Shown one piece after another: positions 55,982 through 64,000 of a DNA stretch of 64,000 bases. Source of the DNA: Pseudomonadota bacterium (GTDB lineage: Bacteria; Pseudomonadota; Gammaproteobacteria; Ga0077536); contig JADJYF010000002.1 of NCBI GenBank assembly GCA_016719885.1, forward strand, positions 62,001-126,000. Direction: 5' to 3'. The translations under genes were made by a program, and so were the position numbers. Under the pieces are notes generated by a model. The model was not told the DNA's origin. It was given only the letters and a program-made list of their open reading frames with translations, and made no database searches. The number at the start of each line of letters is the position of its first letter. Positions within the stretch are counted from its first letter, which is position 1.

Positions 55982-56746
55982 ATGGCAAGAGATCAATTCA
56001 ACTTGAGCGGTAAGATAGCGGTGGTGGCCGGCGCCAGCCGCGGCATCGGCCAGGAGATCGCCAAGATCCTCGGCGAGTACGGCGCCCACGTGGTGTGCCT
56101 GAGCCGCGGCGCCGATGGTTGCGCCGAGACCGTGGCGGCCATCGAGGCACTCGGCGGCAGCGCCGAGATGCGCGCCTGCCACATCGGCCGCGTCGAGCAG
56201 ATAGACGCGTTCTACCAGTACATGGACGAACGTCACGGACGCGTCGACATCCTGGTCAACAACGCCGCCGCCAATCCCTATTACGGCCACATCCTCGATA
56301 CCGACGTGGCGTCCTTCGACAAGACCGTGGAAGTGAACCTGCGCGGCTATTTCTTCATGGCCATCGGCGCCGGGCGCCGCATGCGCAACCAGGGCGGCGG
56401 CGCGATCGTCAACGTCGCGTCCGCCAATGCGCTGTCGCCCGGTGACAAGCAGGGCGTGTATTCCATGACCAAGGCCGGCATCCACAACATGAGCAAGGCG
56501 CTGGCGCGCGAGTGCGGCCAGTTCGGCATCCGTGTCAATACCCTGGTGCCGGGGCTCACCCGCACCAAGTTCGCCATGGCACTGCACGACGATGAAGAAT
56601 TCATGGCCAAGCAGATGCCGCACACGCCGCTCGCGCGCGGCGCCGATCCGAGTGAAATGGCGGGCGCGGTCTTGTACCTGGTGTCGGACGCGGCGTCTTA
56701 CACGACCGGCAGTTCCATCGTCATCGATGGCGGCTATCTCGCCTGA
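55982..56746 (+). CDS. Short-chain dehydrogenase/reductase
   Basis: 254 residues from ATG 55982, with CGGAG upstream. Nucleotide-binding GASRGIGQEIA, NNAAANPYYGHI, catalytic Ser in VNVASANALSP and YSMTK with the Tyr and Lys are present. The C-terminal TTGSSIVIDGGYLA is a classical SDR end. The substrate is unknown; the acyl-CoA dehydrogenase and ligase genes downstream suggest beta-oxidation-like work on a hydroxyacyl or alcohol intermediate. It is followed 28 bp later by the frameshifted hypothetical gene. Confidence 0.88.
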   Translation: MARDQFNLSGKIAVVAGASRGIGQEIAKILGEYGAHVVCLSRGADGCAETVAAIEALGGSAEMRACHIGRVEQIDAFYQYMDERHGRVDILVNNAAANPYYGHILDTDVASFDKTVEVNLRGYFFMAIGAGRRMRNQGGGAIVNVASANALSPGDKQGVYSMTKAGIHNMSKALARECGQFGIRVNTLVPGLTRTKFAMALHDDEEFMAKQMPHTPLARGADPSEMAGAVLYLVSDAASYTTGSSIVIDGGYLA

Positions 56747-56774
56747 GGCGGGAACCGCGCAGGGAGACTCAGCC

Positions 56775-57457
56775 ATGGCAGAGCAACTTTTCGCGATCGT
56801 GTTCAAGGGACGGCTGCGCGCCGGTGCCGATGGCGCCGAGGTACGCGCCAACTTCGCCAAGCTGTTCAACATCGACGCGGCGCGCGTCGAGCAGATGTTC
56901 AGCGGCCAGGCGGTCATCATCAAGAAAGGTCTCGACCTGCTGGCGGCGGACAAGTACAAGGCCGCCCTGGCCAAGGCCGGCGCCGAGGTCGATGTGATCG
57001 ACATGGCGGCGACGGTGGCGACGCCCGCGCCGGCCAAGCCCGCCGCCGCGCCGCCGGCCGCGGCATCCGAGGCGATCAGGCCCGCGCCCGCCGACGCCCC
57101 GCCGCGCGCCGCGACGCCAGCCGAGCCGCGCCGGCCGTCGATGCCATGGCGGTGCGCAACGCCCCGCCCGCCGCTCTGCGTGGCACGCCGACGGCGCTGG
57201 ACACCACCCTGGCCGAGCCCGGCGTGGTGCTGGTCGAGGCCGTGCATGTGCCGGCGCCGGCCATCGCCACCGAGCACCTGGCGATGGCCGAAGTGGGCGC
57301 CACGATGGTCGATTACACGCCGCCGCCCGCGGCTGACTACGATCTCTCCAATCTCACCCTCGCCGAAGCGGGCGTGACCCTGGTCGAAGCGCGCAAGACT
57401 CCCGTCCCGGCGTTCGATTTGAGCGGTTTGTCGCTGGACGAATCCGCGCCCCGCTGA
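56775..57457 (+). CDS. Hypothetical protein with N-terminal alpha/beta domain and degenerate C-terminal repeats, frameshifted
   Basis: Starts at ATG 56775 with AGGGAG upstream. Residues 1-75 (MAEQLFAIVFKGRLRAGADG, VRANFAKLFNID, VEQMFSGQAVIIKKGLDLLAADKYKAALAKAGAEVDVI) form a small domain I have seen in front of other gammaproteobacterial membrane or zinc-ribbon proteins, but I cannot name it. An Ala/Pro-rich linker follows. Near 57120-57150 the frame breaks, and the correct continuation lies in the frame reaching 57457. It has three imperfect units of the type LAEPGVVLVEAVHVPAPA, MAEVGATMVDYTPPPA and LAEAGVTLVEARKTPVPA. One missing base would restore about 227 residues. Confidence 0.65.
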
Positions 57458-57570
57458 GCGCCTGGCCACGGCCCGTCGCGGTCGGCGGGCGCGGCGTTCT
57501 GTGTTTCAATAGCCGCCCCGGCAACGGGCCCCATTGAACCTGATATTCCGACCTGACATTCCGAGACATC

Positions 57571-59370
57571 ATGAGTCTGCTCCTCAATCCTCGCGACATC
57601 GATTTCAATCTCTACGAACTGCTGGACACCGAAGCCCTCACCCGCACGCCGCGCTACGCGGAACACGATCGCGCGGTGTTCGATGCCGTCATCGAAGCGG
57701 CGCGCGTGCTGGCGGAAGAACAGTTCGCGCCACATGCCGCCAAGCTCGACGCCAACGAGCCGAGCTTCGACGGCAAGCACGTGACGCTGCCGGCCGAACT
57801 CAAGCAGGCGCTGGACGCCTACATCGCCGGTGGCTTCATGGGCATCGCCGCCGAAGCCGAACACGGCGGCATGCAGTTGCCGTGGGTGGTGGGGCAGGCC
57901 GCCTGCGCATGGTTCGCGGCCGCCGACGTGTCGGCCAATTCCTATCCGCTCATCACCCACTCGGCCGTCAACCTGTTATCGGAATTCGGCAGCGAGGATC
58001 AGAAGCAGCGTTACCTGGAACCGATGGTGGCGGGGCGCTTCTTCGGCACCATGTGCCTGTCCGAGCCGCAGGCCGGCTCGTCGCTGTCGGACATCCAGCT
58101 GCGCGCCGAACCGACCGACGCCGGCCATTACCTCATCAAGGGCACCAAGATGTGGATCTCGGGCGGCGAGCACGGGCTGTCCGAGAACATCGTGCACCTG
58201 GTGCTGGCCAAGATCCCCGGTGGTCCGCCCGGCGTGAAAGGCATCTCGCTGTTCGTGGTGCCCAAGTTTCGCGTCAACGACGACGGCACACTGGGCGCAC
58301 GCAACAACGTGCAGCTGGTCAGCCTGAACCACAAGATGGGCTTTCGCGGCATCACCAACACCGTGCTCAATTTCGGCGAAGGCGGCGAGTGTCATGGCTG
58401 GCTGGTCGGGCCCATGCACCAGGGCCTGTTCTGCATGTTCCGCATGATGAACGAGATGCGCATCGGTATCGGCATGGCGGCCTGCGTGCTGGGCTATACC
58501 GCCTACCTGCACTCGCTGAAGTACGCGCGCGAGCGGCCGCAGGGTCGTCATCCGCTGGAGAAGAACCCGGCTTCGCCGCAGGTGCCGATCATCCAGCACG
58601 CCGACATCAAGCGCCTGCTGCTGGCGCAGAAGAGCGCGGCGGAGGGTTCATTCACCTTGCTGTTGCACTGTGCATGGCTCATCGACCGCCAGCGTACCGA
58701 GAGCGACGACGCCGAGCGCGCGCGCATCGGCCTCATGCTCGACATCCTCACGCCGATCGCGAAGTCCTGGCCGTCGGAGTTCTGCCTGGAGGGCAACAAG
58801 CACGCCATCCAGATCCTGGGCGGCTATGGCTATACGCGTGAATTCCCGCTCGAGCGCCTGTATCGCGACGCGCGCCTGAATCCCATCCATGAAGGCACCC
58901 ACGGCATCCAGGGCATCGACCTGCTGGGCCGCAAGGTCAGCATCCAGGACGGCGCGGCGTTCAAGGTGCTTCAGGAGGAATACCGCAAGACCCTGGCCGA
59001 AGCCGAGTCGGTGCCCGCGCTCGCCGAATACCATGCCGCGCTGGCGGCGGCCGTCACCGCCATCGTCGACACCACCGCCGCGCTCGACGCGCTGCGCGCG
59101 AGCGGCGACGTCAATCGCGCGCTCGCCAATGCCACGCTGTACCTCGACGCCTTCGGCCACGTGGTGCTGGGCTGGGTGTGGCTGCGCCAGGCGCTGGTCG
59201 CCGAGCGCGCGCTGGCGCAGGCGGTCGGCTCCGATGTCGATTTCTACCAGGGCAAGCTCAATGCCTGCCGGTACTTCTACCGTTACGAATTGCCCAAGGT
59301 GGCGGAACGCTGCGCTCTCTTGGCGCGCTTCGACGACACCTGCCTCGCCACCGACGAAAACTGGTTCTGA
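57571..59370 (+). CDS. Acyl-CoA dehydrogenase, large (about 600-aa) subclass
   Basis: 599 residues. Standard FAD/acyl-CoA features are MCLSEPQAGSSLSDIQLRAEP, TKMWISGGEHGL, NVQLVSLNHKMGFRGITNTVLNF and ILGGYGYTREFPLERLYRDARLNPIHEGTHGIQGIDLLGRK, with the catalytic base Glu441. The extra C-terminal domain of about 130 residues places it with the long dehydrogenases that include DmdC and phenylacyl-CoA-type enzymes. It introduces an alpha-beta double bond in a CoA thioester. The acyl-CoA ligase starts 16 bp later. Confidence 0.93.
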   Translation: MSLLLNPRDIDFNLYELLDTEALTRTPRYAEHDRAVFDAVIEAARVLAEEQFAPHAAKLDANEPSFDGKHVTLPAELKQALDAYIAGGFMGIAAEAEHGGMQLPWVVGQAACAWFAAADVSANSYPLITHSAVNLLSEFGSEDQKQRYLEPMVAGRFFGTMCLSEPQAGSSLSDIQLRAEPTDAGHYLIKGTKMWISGGEHGLSENIVHLVLAKIPGGPPGVKGISLFVVPKFRVNDDGTLGARNNVQLVSLNHKMGFRGITNTVLNFGEGGECHGWLVGPMHQGLFCMFRMMNEMRIGIGMAACVLGYTAYLHSLKYARERPQGRHPLEKNPASPQVPIIQHADIKRLLLAQKSAAEGSFTLLLHCAWLIDRQRTESDDAERARIGLMLDILTPIAKSWPSEFCLEGNKHAIQILGGYGYTREFPLERLYRDARLNPIHEGTHGIQGIDLLGRKVSIQDGAAFKVLQEEYRKTLAEAESVPALAEYHAALAAAVTAIVDTTAALDALRASGDVNRALANATLYLDAFGHVVLGWVWLRQALVAERALAQAVGSDVDFYQGKLNACRYFYRYELPKVAERCALLARFDDTCLATDENWF

Positions 59371-59385
59371 TTGGAGCGCCATCCC

Positions 59386-61020
59386 ATGAGCAACGCCAAG
59401 TCCGCCGTTCAAAGTTACGAGCAAGCGCGCGCCAGCTTCCAATGGTCGCCGCCGGCGCGCTTCAATTTCGCGCGCGATGTCATCGATCAATGGGCGGCCA
59501 AGGACGCCACCAAGCTCGCCCTGTGGTGGGTCGATGACGATGGCCACGAACACAAGCGCACCTTCGCCGAAGTGCGCGATCGCTCCTGCCAGCTGGCCAA
59601 TGCCCTCAGCGGGGCCGGCATCAAGCGCGGCGACACCATCGTGCTCATGCTCGGGCGCAATCTCGAATGGTGGGAAATCGTCACGGCCGGCATCCGCATG
59701 GGCGTGATCCTGTCGCCGGGCACCACGCAGCTGTCGCCCAAGGACATCGCCTACCGCATGAACGCGGCCAAGGCCACCGTCTTCATCACCGATGTCGCGA
59801 ACGCCGCCAAGCTCGACGAAGTGGCCGAGCAATGTCCGACCCTGCGCGCGCGCATCCTGGTCGATGGCGAGCGCGACGGCTGGCAGAGCTACGACAAGCT
59901 CATGCAGGGCCAGAGCAGCGCGTTCGAGACCGCCGACACCGCCTTCGACGAAGATGCACTGTGCTATTTCACGTCCGGCACCACCGGCTATCCCAAGATG
60001 ACCATCCATGGTCACGGCTATGGCCTCGCGCACCAGATCACCGGCCGCTACTGGCTGGATCTCTCGCCCGACGACGTGCACTGGAACATCAGCGACACCG
60101 GCTGGGCCAAGGCTGCCTACAGCAGTTACTTCGGGCCGTGGAACATGGGCGCGACGGTGTTCGTGCATCACTCGCCGGTGTTCGATGCGAAGAAGACGCT
60201 CGATCTGCTCGCGCACTATCCCATCACCACCCTGTGCGGCGCGCCGACGGTGTATCGCATGGTGGTGCTGCAGGACCTGTCGGCCTACAAGTTTCCGCAC
60301 CTGCGTCATTGCGTGGGCGCCGGCGAGCCGCTCAACCCCGAAGTCATCGAAACCTGGAAGCGCGCCACCGGCCTCGTCATCCGCGATGGCTACGGCCAGA
60401 CCGAGACCGTGCTGGTGTGCGGCAACCATCCGTCCATCACGCCGCGTTTCGGCTCCATGGGCAAACCCATGCCGGGCGTGGAGATGGCCATCATCGACGA
60501 ACAAGGTCAGCCCCTGGCGCCGCAACAGGAAGGCGACATCGCGATTCGCGTGAAGCCGCTGCGCGCGCCCGGCCTGTTCCGCGACTATCGCGGCGATCCG
60601 GAGCGCTTCAACGCCTGCTTCATCGGCGACTGGTACCTGACCGGCGATCGCGGTTACATCGATGAAGACGGTTATTTCTGGTTCGTCAGTCGCGCCGACG
60701 ACGTGATCCTGTCGGCCGGTTACCGCATCGGTCCGTTCGAAGTGGAAAGCGCCCTGATCGAACACCCCGCGGTGGCGGAGTCGGCGGTGGTGGCGAGCCC
60801 CGATGCCTTGCGCGGCGACGTGGTCAAGGCCTTCGTGGTGTTGGCGCCGGGTTACAGCGGCAGCGATGCGCTGGTCACGGAACTGCAGGAGCATGTGAAG
60901 CGTGTGACCGCGCCTTACAAGTATCCGCGTCGCATCGAATTCGTCGACAGTCTGCCCAAGACCGTCAGCGGCAAGATTCGCCGCGTCGAACTGCGTGCGC
61001 GGGAAGCGGGCGCGGGTTGA
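59386..61020 (+). CDS. Acyl-CoA synthetase (medium-chain/AcsM-like AMP-forming ligase)
   Basis: 544 residues from ATG 59386, with TTGGAG upstream. The P-loop is CYFTSGTTGYPKMTIHGH. DVHWNISDTGWAKAAYSSYFGPW, GAGEPLNPEVIETWKRATG, IRDGYGQTETVLVC, the hinge SRADDVILSAGYRIGPFEVES and the catalytic Lys of LPKTVSGKIRRVEL are present. This pattern is nearest to medium-chain and aryl acyl-CoA ligases rather than acetyl-CoA synthetase. It activates a carboxylic acid for the adjacent dehydrogenase, with which it probably forms an operon. Confidence 0.93.
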   Translation: MSNAKSAVQSYEQARASFQWSPPARFNFARDVIDQWAAKDATKLALWWVDDDGHEHKRTFAEVRDRSCQLANALSGAGIKRGDTIVLMLGRNLEWWEIVTAGIRMGVILSPGTTQLSPKDIAYRMNAAKATVFITDVANAAKLDEVAEQCPTLRARILVDGERDGWQSYDKLMQGQSSAFETADTAFDEDALCYFTSGTTGYPKMTIHGHGYGLAHQITGRYWLDLSPDDVHWNISDTGWAKAAYSSYFGPWNMGATVFVHHSPVFDAKKTLDLLAHYPITTLCGAPTVYRMVVLQDLSAYKFPHLRHCVGAGEPLNPEVIETWKRATGLVIRDGYGQTETVLVCGNHPSITPRFGSMGKPMPGVEMAIIDEQGQPLAPQQEGDIAIRVKPLRAPGLFRDYRGDPERFNACFIGDWYLTGDRGYIDEDGYFWFVSRADDVILSAGYRIGPFEVESALIEHPAVAESAVVASPDALRGDVVKAFVVLAPGYSGSDALVTELQEHVKRVTAPYKYPRRIEFVDSLPKTVSGKIRRVELRAREAGAG

Positions 61021-61043
61021 TTGCTTTGACGCGTCGAGTCGGC

Positions 61044-61114
61044 GTCAGGCGAAGCCTGACCCACGGCACGCGAGCCGGGCAGCGCCGAATCCTGTGGGTC
61101 AGGCTTAGCCTGAC
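61044..61114. repeat. Inverted repeat, GTCAGGC variant of the GTGGGTC family
   Basis: The arm 61044-61064 (GTCAGGCGAAGCCTGACCCAC without its last base pairs internally) and the arm 61094-61114 are reverse complements at 20 of 21 positions across 29 bases. The variant core carries GTCAGGC in place of GTCAGAC with matching compensatory changes, showing pairing is conserved. It lies after the acyl-CoA ligase gene. Confidence 0.8.
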
Positions 61115-61186
61115 ATTCATGCTCGACCGCTGAGCGCCCCGCCGCCCGACGACATCTCGCCCGGCACGCGCCGCGCCGCGGTCGTC

Positions 61187-62539
61187 ATGATCATGCTGAG
61201 CTCGGTGGCGACGGCGATGATGCTGTCGACGGTCAACGTCGCCTTGCCCTCCATCGCCAGCGCGCTCGACATCGACGCGGTGATGCTGAGCTGGGTGCCG
61301 ATGGCCTACCTGTTGGCGAGCGCGGCCTGCGTGCTGAGCCTGGCGCGCATGGCCGACATGTACGGCCGACGGCGCATTTTCCTGTGGGGCACGGTCGGCG
61401 TGATCCTGGCCTCGCTGGTCGCCGCCTGCGCCAACAGCGCGGCGGTGCTGCTGGCGGCGCGCGCGCTGCAGGGCATGTCGGCGGCGGCGCTGTTCGCCAC
61501 CCAGATAGCCATCGTGTCGTCGGTCTATCCGCCGGCCAGGCGCGGCGCCGCCATCGGCGCCAGCATCTCGGCGGTGTATATCGGTCTCTCGCTCGGGCCC
61601 TTGCTCGGCGGCCACGTGATCGAAATGTGGTCGTGGCGCGCGGCCTTCCTGCCGCATCTGCCGCTGACGCTGGCGGTGCTCTACCTGTGTCTCGTGCACA
61701 TGCGCTTCGAGTGGCGGGCCGAGGAGCGCGGCCACTTCGATGTCGTCGGCGCGCTGCTGTACGCGGTCGGCATCATGGTGCTGATGATCGGCCTGTCCAG
61801 CCTGCCGAGCGCGCGCGGTCTCGCCATGGTGGCGGGCGGCGCCGCGCTGCTGTGGCTGTTCTTCCGTCACGAACGCGGCGACGACCACCCGATATTCGAT
61901 GTCGAACTGTTCTACACCAACCGCGTGTTCACCTTGTCCTGTCTCGCCTCGCTGGTGATGTACACCACGACCTTCGCCAACGTCATGCTGGTCAGCCTCT
62001 ACCTGCAATTGCTGAAGGGCGTGCCGCCGTCGCGCGCCGGCGTGATCATGATGACGCAGCCGGTGGTGATGGCATTGTTCTCGCCGATGGCGGGACGCAT
62101 GTCGGACCGCATCGAACCGCGCGTGATTGCCTCGCTGGGCATGGCGCTGACCGGCATCGGCCTGGTCGGCTTTGCCTTGCTCGATGAACACAGCGCGCTG
62201 CATCTGACGGTGTTGTGTCTCGCCGTCTGCGGATTCGGCTTCAGCCTGTTCAGTTCGCCCAACGTCAACGCCATCATGGGCGCGGTGCCGCCACGGGATT
62301 ATTCGCGCGCCTCGGGCGCGATGTCGGTGATGCGCGTGATCGGCCAGTTGTGCAGCATGGCGCTGGTGGCGGTGGTGATGGCGTTGTGGCTCGGACCGGT
62401 GGCCATCGAGCCCGCCGTCTACCCGGCGCTCGGGCATGCCATTTCCACCTGCTTCGCCTGCGGCGCGCTGCTGTCGCTGGTCGGTATCGCGCTGTCGCTG
62501 TCGCGCGGTCGCATGCACGGCCCCGCCAGCACTGCGTGA
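61187..62539 (+). CDS. MFS transporter, DHA2-like
   Basis: About 450 residues. The N-terminal helices show MIMLSSVATAMMLSTVNVALPSIASALD, with the DHA-type motif A RMADMYGRRRIFLWG. RALQGMSAAALFATQIAIV and GASISAVYIGLSLGPLLGGHVIEMWSWRAAFL complete the first half; about 12-14 hydrophobic segments in all. Such proteins export drugs or toxic metabolites with protons. The start is uncertain: no Shine-Dalgarno precedes ATG 61187 and the frame is open upstream to about 61130 without an ATG. The stop overlaps the next MFS gene by GTGA. Confidence 0.86.
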   Translation: MIMLSSVATAMMLSTVNVALPSIASALDIDAVMLSWVPMAYLLASAACVLSLARMADMYGRRRIFLWGTVGVILASLVAACANSAAVLLAARALQGMSAAALFATQIAIVSSVYPPARRGAAIGASISAVYIGLSLGPLLGGHVIEMWSWRAAFLPHLPLTLAVLYLCLVHMRFEWRAEERGHFDVVGALLYAVGIMVLMIGLSSLPSARGLAMVAGGAALLWLFFRHERGDDHPIFDVELFYTNRVFTLSCLASLVMYTTTFANVMLVSLYLQLLKGVPPSRAGVIMMTQPVVMALFSPMAGRMSDRIEPRVIASLGMALTGIGLVGFALLDEHSALHLTVLCLAVCGFGFSLFSSPNVNAIMGAVPPRDYSRASGAMSVMRVIGQLCSMALVAVVMALWLGPVAIEPAVYPALGHAISTCFACGALLSLVGIALSLSRGRMHGPASTA

Positions 62540-63696
62540 GCGTTCATCGCAGGGTCTTCCTGCCGCTCTACCTGCCGGCCCTGCTGCTGGGCATTCCCGC
62601 CCAGGCGACCTTCATGTTGCTGCCGCTATACGTGCTGGAGCAGGGCGGGAGCGCGGCCACCGCCGCCGCCATCGTCGGGCTGCGCGGCATCGGCATGATG
62701 GCCATGGATGTGCCGGCCGGCATGCTGGCCGCGCGCTACGGCGAGAAGGCGGTGATGGTGGTGGCGGTGTCCTTCACCATGCTGGCGTTCGCCGGTTACG
62801 GTCTCGCCGACGACATCGGCTGGTTCTATCTCATCGCGTTCATGAACGGCTGCGGCAGCAGCACCTTCCTGTTGGGACGCATGAGCTATGTGTCGGCCTA
62901 TTGCACGGCCGCCGAGCGCGGCCGCGTGATCGCGATGATCGCGGGCTCGGTGCGGGCCTCGGCCTTGCTCGGGCCGATGGCCGGCGGCGCGCTCGCGCAC
63001 TACGCGGGCTACTCGGTGACCTTCCTGTGCGCGGCGCTGTCGGTGTTGTTGGCGATGCTGTGCGTGTTCGTGTTCGCGCGCGCCGAGGCGCCGAGCGCGC
63101 GGCCACTCGAGTGGCGGACCATCCCCAGGCTCGCCCTGGAGTATCGACGCGTGTTCGCCACCGCCGGCGTGGCGGCGGTGTCCTTCATGTTGATGCGCGA
63201 ATCACGCACGGTGCTGTTGCCGCTGATCGGCGCCAGCCTCGCGCTCGACGCGCAGCAGATCGGCAGCATCGTGTCGGCCTCGGCGCTGGTCGACATCGCG
63301 TTCTTCTACCCGGCCGGCGTGATCATGGACCGTTACGGCCGGCGCGCCACCGCCGTGCCGAGCTCCATGCTGTTCGTCGTCACGCTCGCCGCCATGACCT
63401 TGGCCACGGGTTATCACAGCCTGCTGATGGTGGCGCTGGTGGTGGGCGTGGCCAATGGCATGTCGACCGGCATCGTCATGACGCTCGGCACCGATCTCGC
63501 GCCGCCCGGACGTCGCAGTGAATTCCTCGGACTGTGGCGCTTGCTCACCGATGCCGGCACCTCGGCCGGACCGATGGTCATCAGCGCGCTGCTGGCGGTG
63601 GTGCCGCTCGGCAGCGCGGCGCTGGGCGTGGCCGCGCTCGGCGCGCTGGGCAGTTTCGTGGTGTATCGCTTCGTCGAGGAAACGCGGACGTTTTGA
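62536..63696 (+). CDS. MFS transporter
   Basis: 386 residues from GTG 62536, overlapping the preceding stop (GTGA). About 11-12 hydrophobic segments are visible (LPLYLPALLLGIPAQATFML; VVAVSFTMLAFAGYGLADD; VTFLCAALSVLLAMLCVFVF; LLMVALVVGVANGMSTGIVM). Motif A-like sequences are AARYGEKAVM and MDRYGRRATAVPSS. The coupled start suggests the two MFS proteins work together or on related substrates. It is followed by an inverted repeat that separates it from the convergent gene. Confidence 0.88.
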   Translation: MSVHRRVFLPLYLPALLLGIPAQATFMLLPLYVLEQGGSAATAAAIVGLRGIGMMAMDVPAGMLAARYGEKAVMVVAVSFTMLAFAGYGLADDIGWFYLIAFMNGCGSSTFLLGRMSYVSAYCTAAERGRVIAMIAGSVRASALLGPMAGGALAHYAGYSVTFLCAALSVLLAMLCVFVFARAEAPSARPLEWRTIPRLALEYRRVFATAGVAAVSFMLMRESRTVLLPLIGASLALDAQQIGSIVSASALVDIAFFYPAGVIMDRYGRRATAVPSSMLFVVTLAAMTLATGYHSLLMVALVVGVANGMSTGIVMTLGTDLAPPGRRSEFLGLWRLLTDAGTSAGPMVISALLAVVPLGSAALGVAALGALGSFVVYRFVEETRTF

Positions 63697-63706
63697 TCGG
63701 CTCCTC

Positions 63707-63791
63707 TGTGGGTCAGACTTCAGTCCGACTTCCGCACGCAAACCACCAGCCTTCGATACCTGGTCAATGTCAGACTGAAGTCTGACCCACA
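63707..63791. repeat. Inverted repeat of the GTGGGTCAGACTTCAG family
   Basis: The left arm 63707-63730 and the right arm 63768-63791 are complementary with two mismatches; the right arm is identical to that at 39042-39065. A further partial copy (CTGTGGATCGGACTTCGG) follows at 63802-63819. It lies between two convergent genes. Confidence 0.8.
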
Positions 63792-63822
63792 ATTGGGACC
63801 TCTGTGGATCGGACTTCGGTGG

Positions 63823-64000
63823 TCACTGCCGCGCGTCACGCATCCAGCGTTTGCGCCGTCCCCAGTTGAAGAACAGCCGTCGCGCCGGCACCTGGCGGCC
63901 GGCGAGGCGCTGCACCAGGGTGTCCAGCACCAGCTTCTGCACTTCCATCATGTCGAGGCTGGCGGTGTCCTCGATGCGGATCCAGCGCAGGTCTTCCAAT
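63823..64000 (-). CDS. C-terminal part of an unidentified protein, N-terminus beyond window
   Basis: The minus strand is open from the window edge to a TGA at 63823-63825, encoding 58 residues. The visible end reads LEDLRWIRIEDTASLDMMEV, then QKLVLDTLVQRLAGRQVPAR, then RLFFNWGRRKRWMRDARQ. It is mixed helical and ends very basic. Codon use matches its neighbours. I do not recognise the family from this tail. Confidence 0.6.
   Translation of the reverse strand, partial: LEDLRWIRIEDTASLDMMEVQKLVLDTLVQRLAGRQVPARRLFFNWGRRKRWMRDARQ

Overview
The window looks like chromosome from a GC-rich gammaproteobacterium, probably a draft or metagenome-derived contig. The best evidence is the gene order from about 18.3 to 32.6 kb: ybaB, recR, orn, nnr, tsaE, amiC, mutL, miaA, hfq, hflX, hflK, hflC, a DUF2065 gene, hisZ and purA, all on the + strand. 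This is the classic gammaproteobacterial block, and the presence of hisZ argues against enteric relatives. I cannot name a genus from sequence alone.

Layout. 1-6.5 kb: a truncated outer-membrane barrel, then a sulfide/persulfide and copper stress cluster (Blh-type hydrolase divergent from a BigR-type ArsR repressor, a Cu(I) ATPase with YHS domains, and a persulfide dioxygenase fused to rhodanese). 6.5-11 kb: a 1298-residue FecR-TPR-beta-barrel protein, then a suspect tract of nearly pure G and the tail of a VPLPA/PEP-CTERM-type protein. 11-16.1 kb: a minus-strand ald-hyuA-hyuB set. 16.4-19.3 kb: 4.5S RNA, dnaX, ybaB, recR. 19.3-33.2 kb: the conserved block above, plus pdxH. 33.2-36.6 kb: napG-napH coupled to a lytic transglycosylase. 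36.7-44.7 kb: small hypotheticals, a 3-hydroxybutyrate dehydrogenase, a DUF1631-like fragment, a MoxR/vWA pair, MOSC, HAD, a stand-alone ClpX-type zinc finger, a membrane-anchored TPR protein and an alpha/beta hydrolase. 44.9-45.9 kb: a lone integron integrase. 46-51.5 kb: an LLM-type oxidoreductase and then hemN-nrdJa-nrdJb, with a near-perfect FNR/ANR box before hemN. This suggests an operon for oxygen-independent heme and deoxyribonucleotide synthesis. 51.5-53.4 kb: a cyclic-nucleotide-binding/rhodanese-like/coiled-coil protein. 53.7-63.7 kb: acyl-CoA metabolism (enoyl-CoA hydratase, SDR, acyl-CoA dehydrogenase, acyl-CoA ligase), RlmI, a frameshifted hypothetical and two coupled MFS transporters. 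The last 178 bases are the C-terminal end of an unidentified minus-strand gene.

Two features run through the window. First, at least two families of short palindromic intergenic repeats recur, often as inverted pairs at gene ends, and in some cases they supply the stop codon. A third, MITE-like hairpin has a second partial copy. Second, five otherwise well conserved genes (hyuA, purA, pdxH, the DUF1631-like gene and the gene at 56.8 kb) carry single-base indels, and there is a 225-bp G tract. Most of these look like assembly or sequencing errors rather than true pseudogenes, so reading frames in this contig should be treated with caution.
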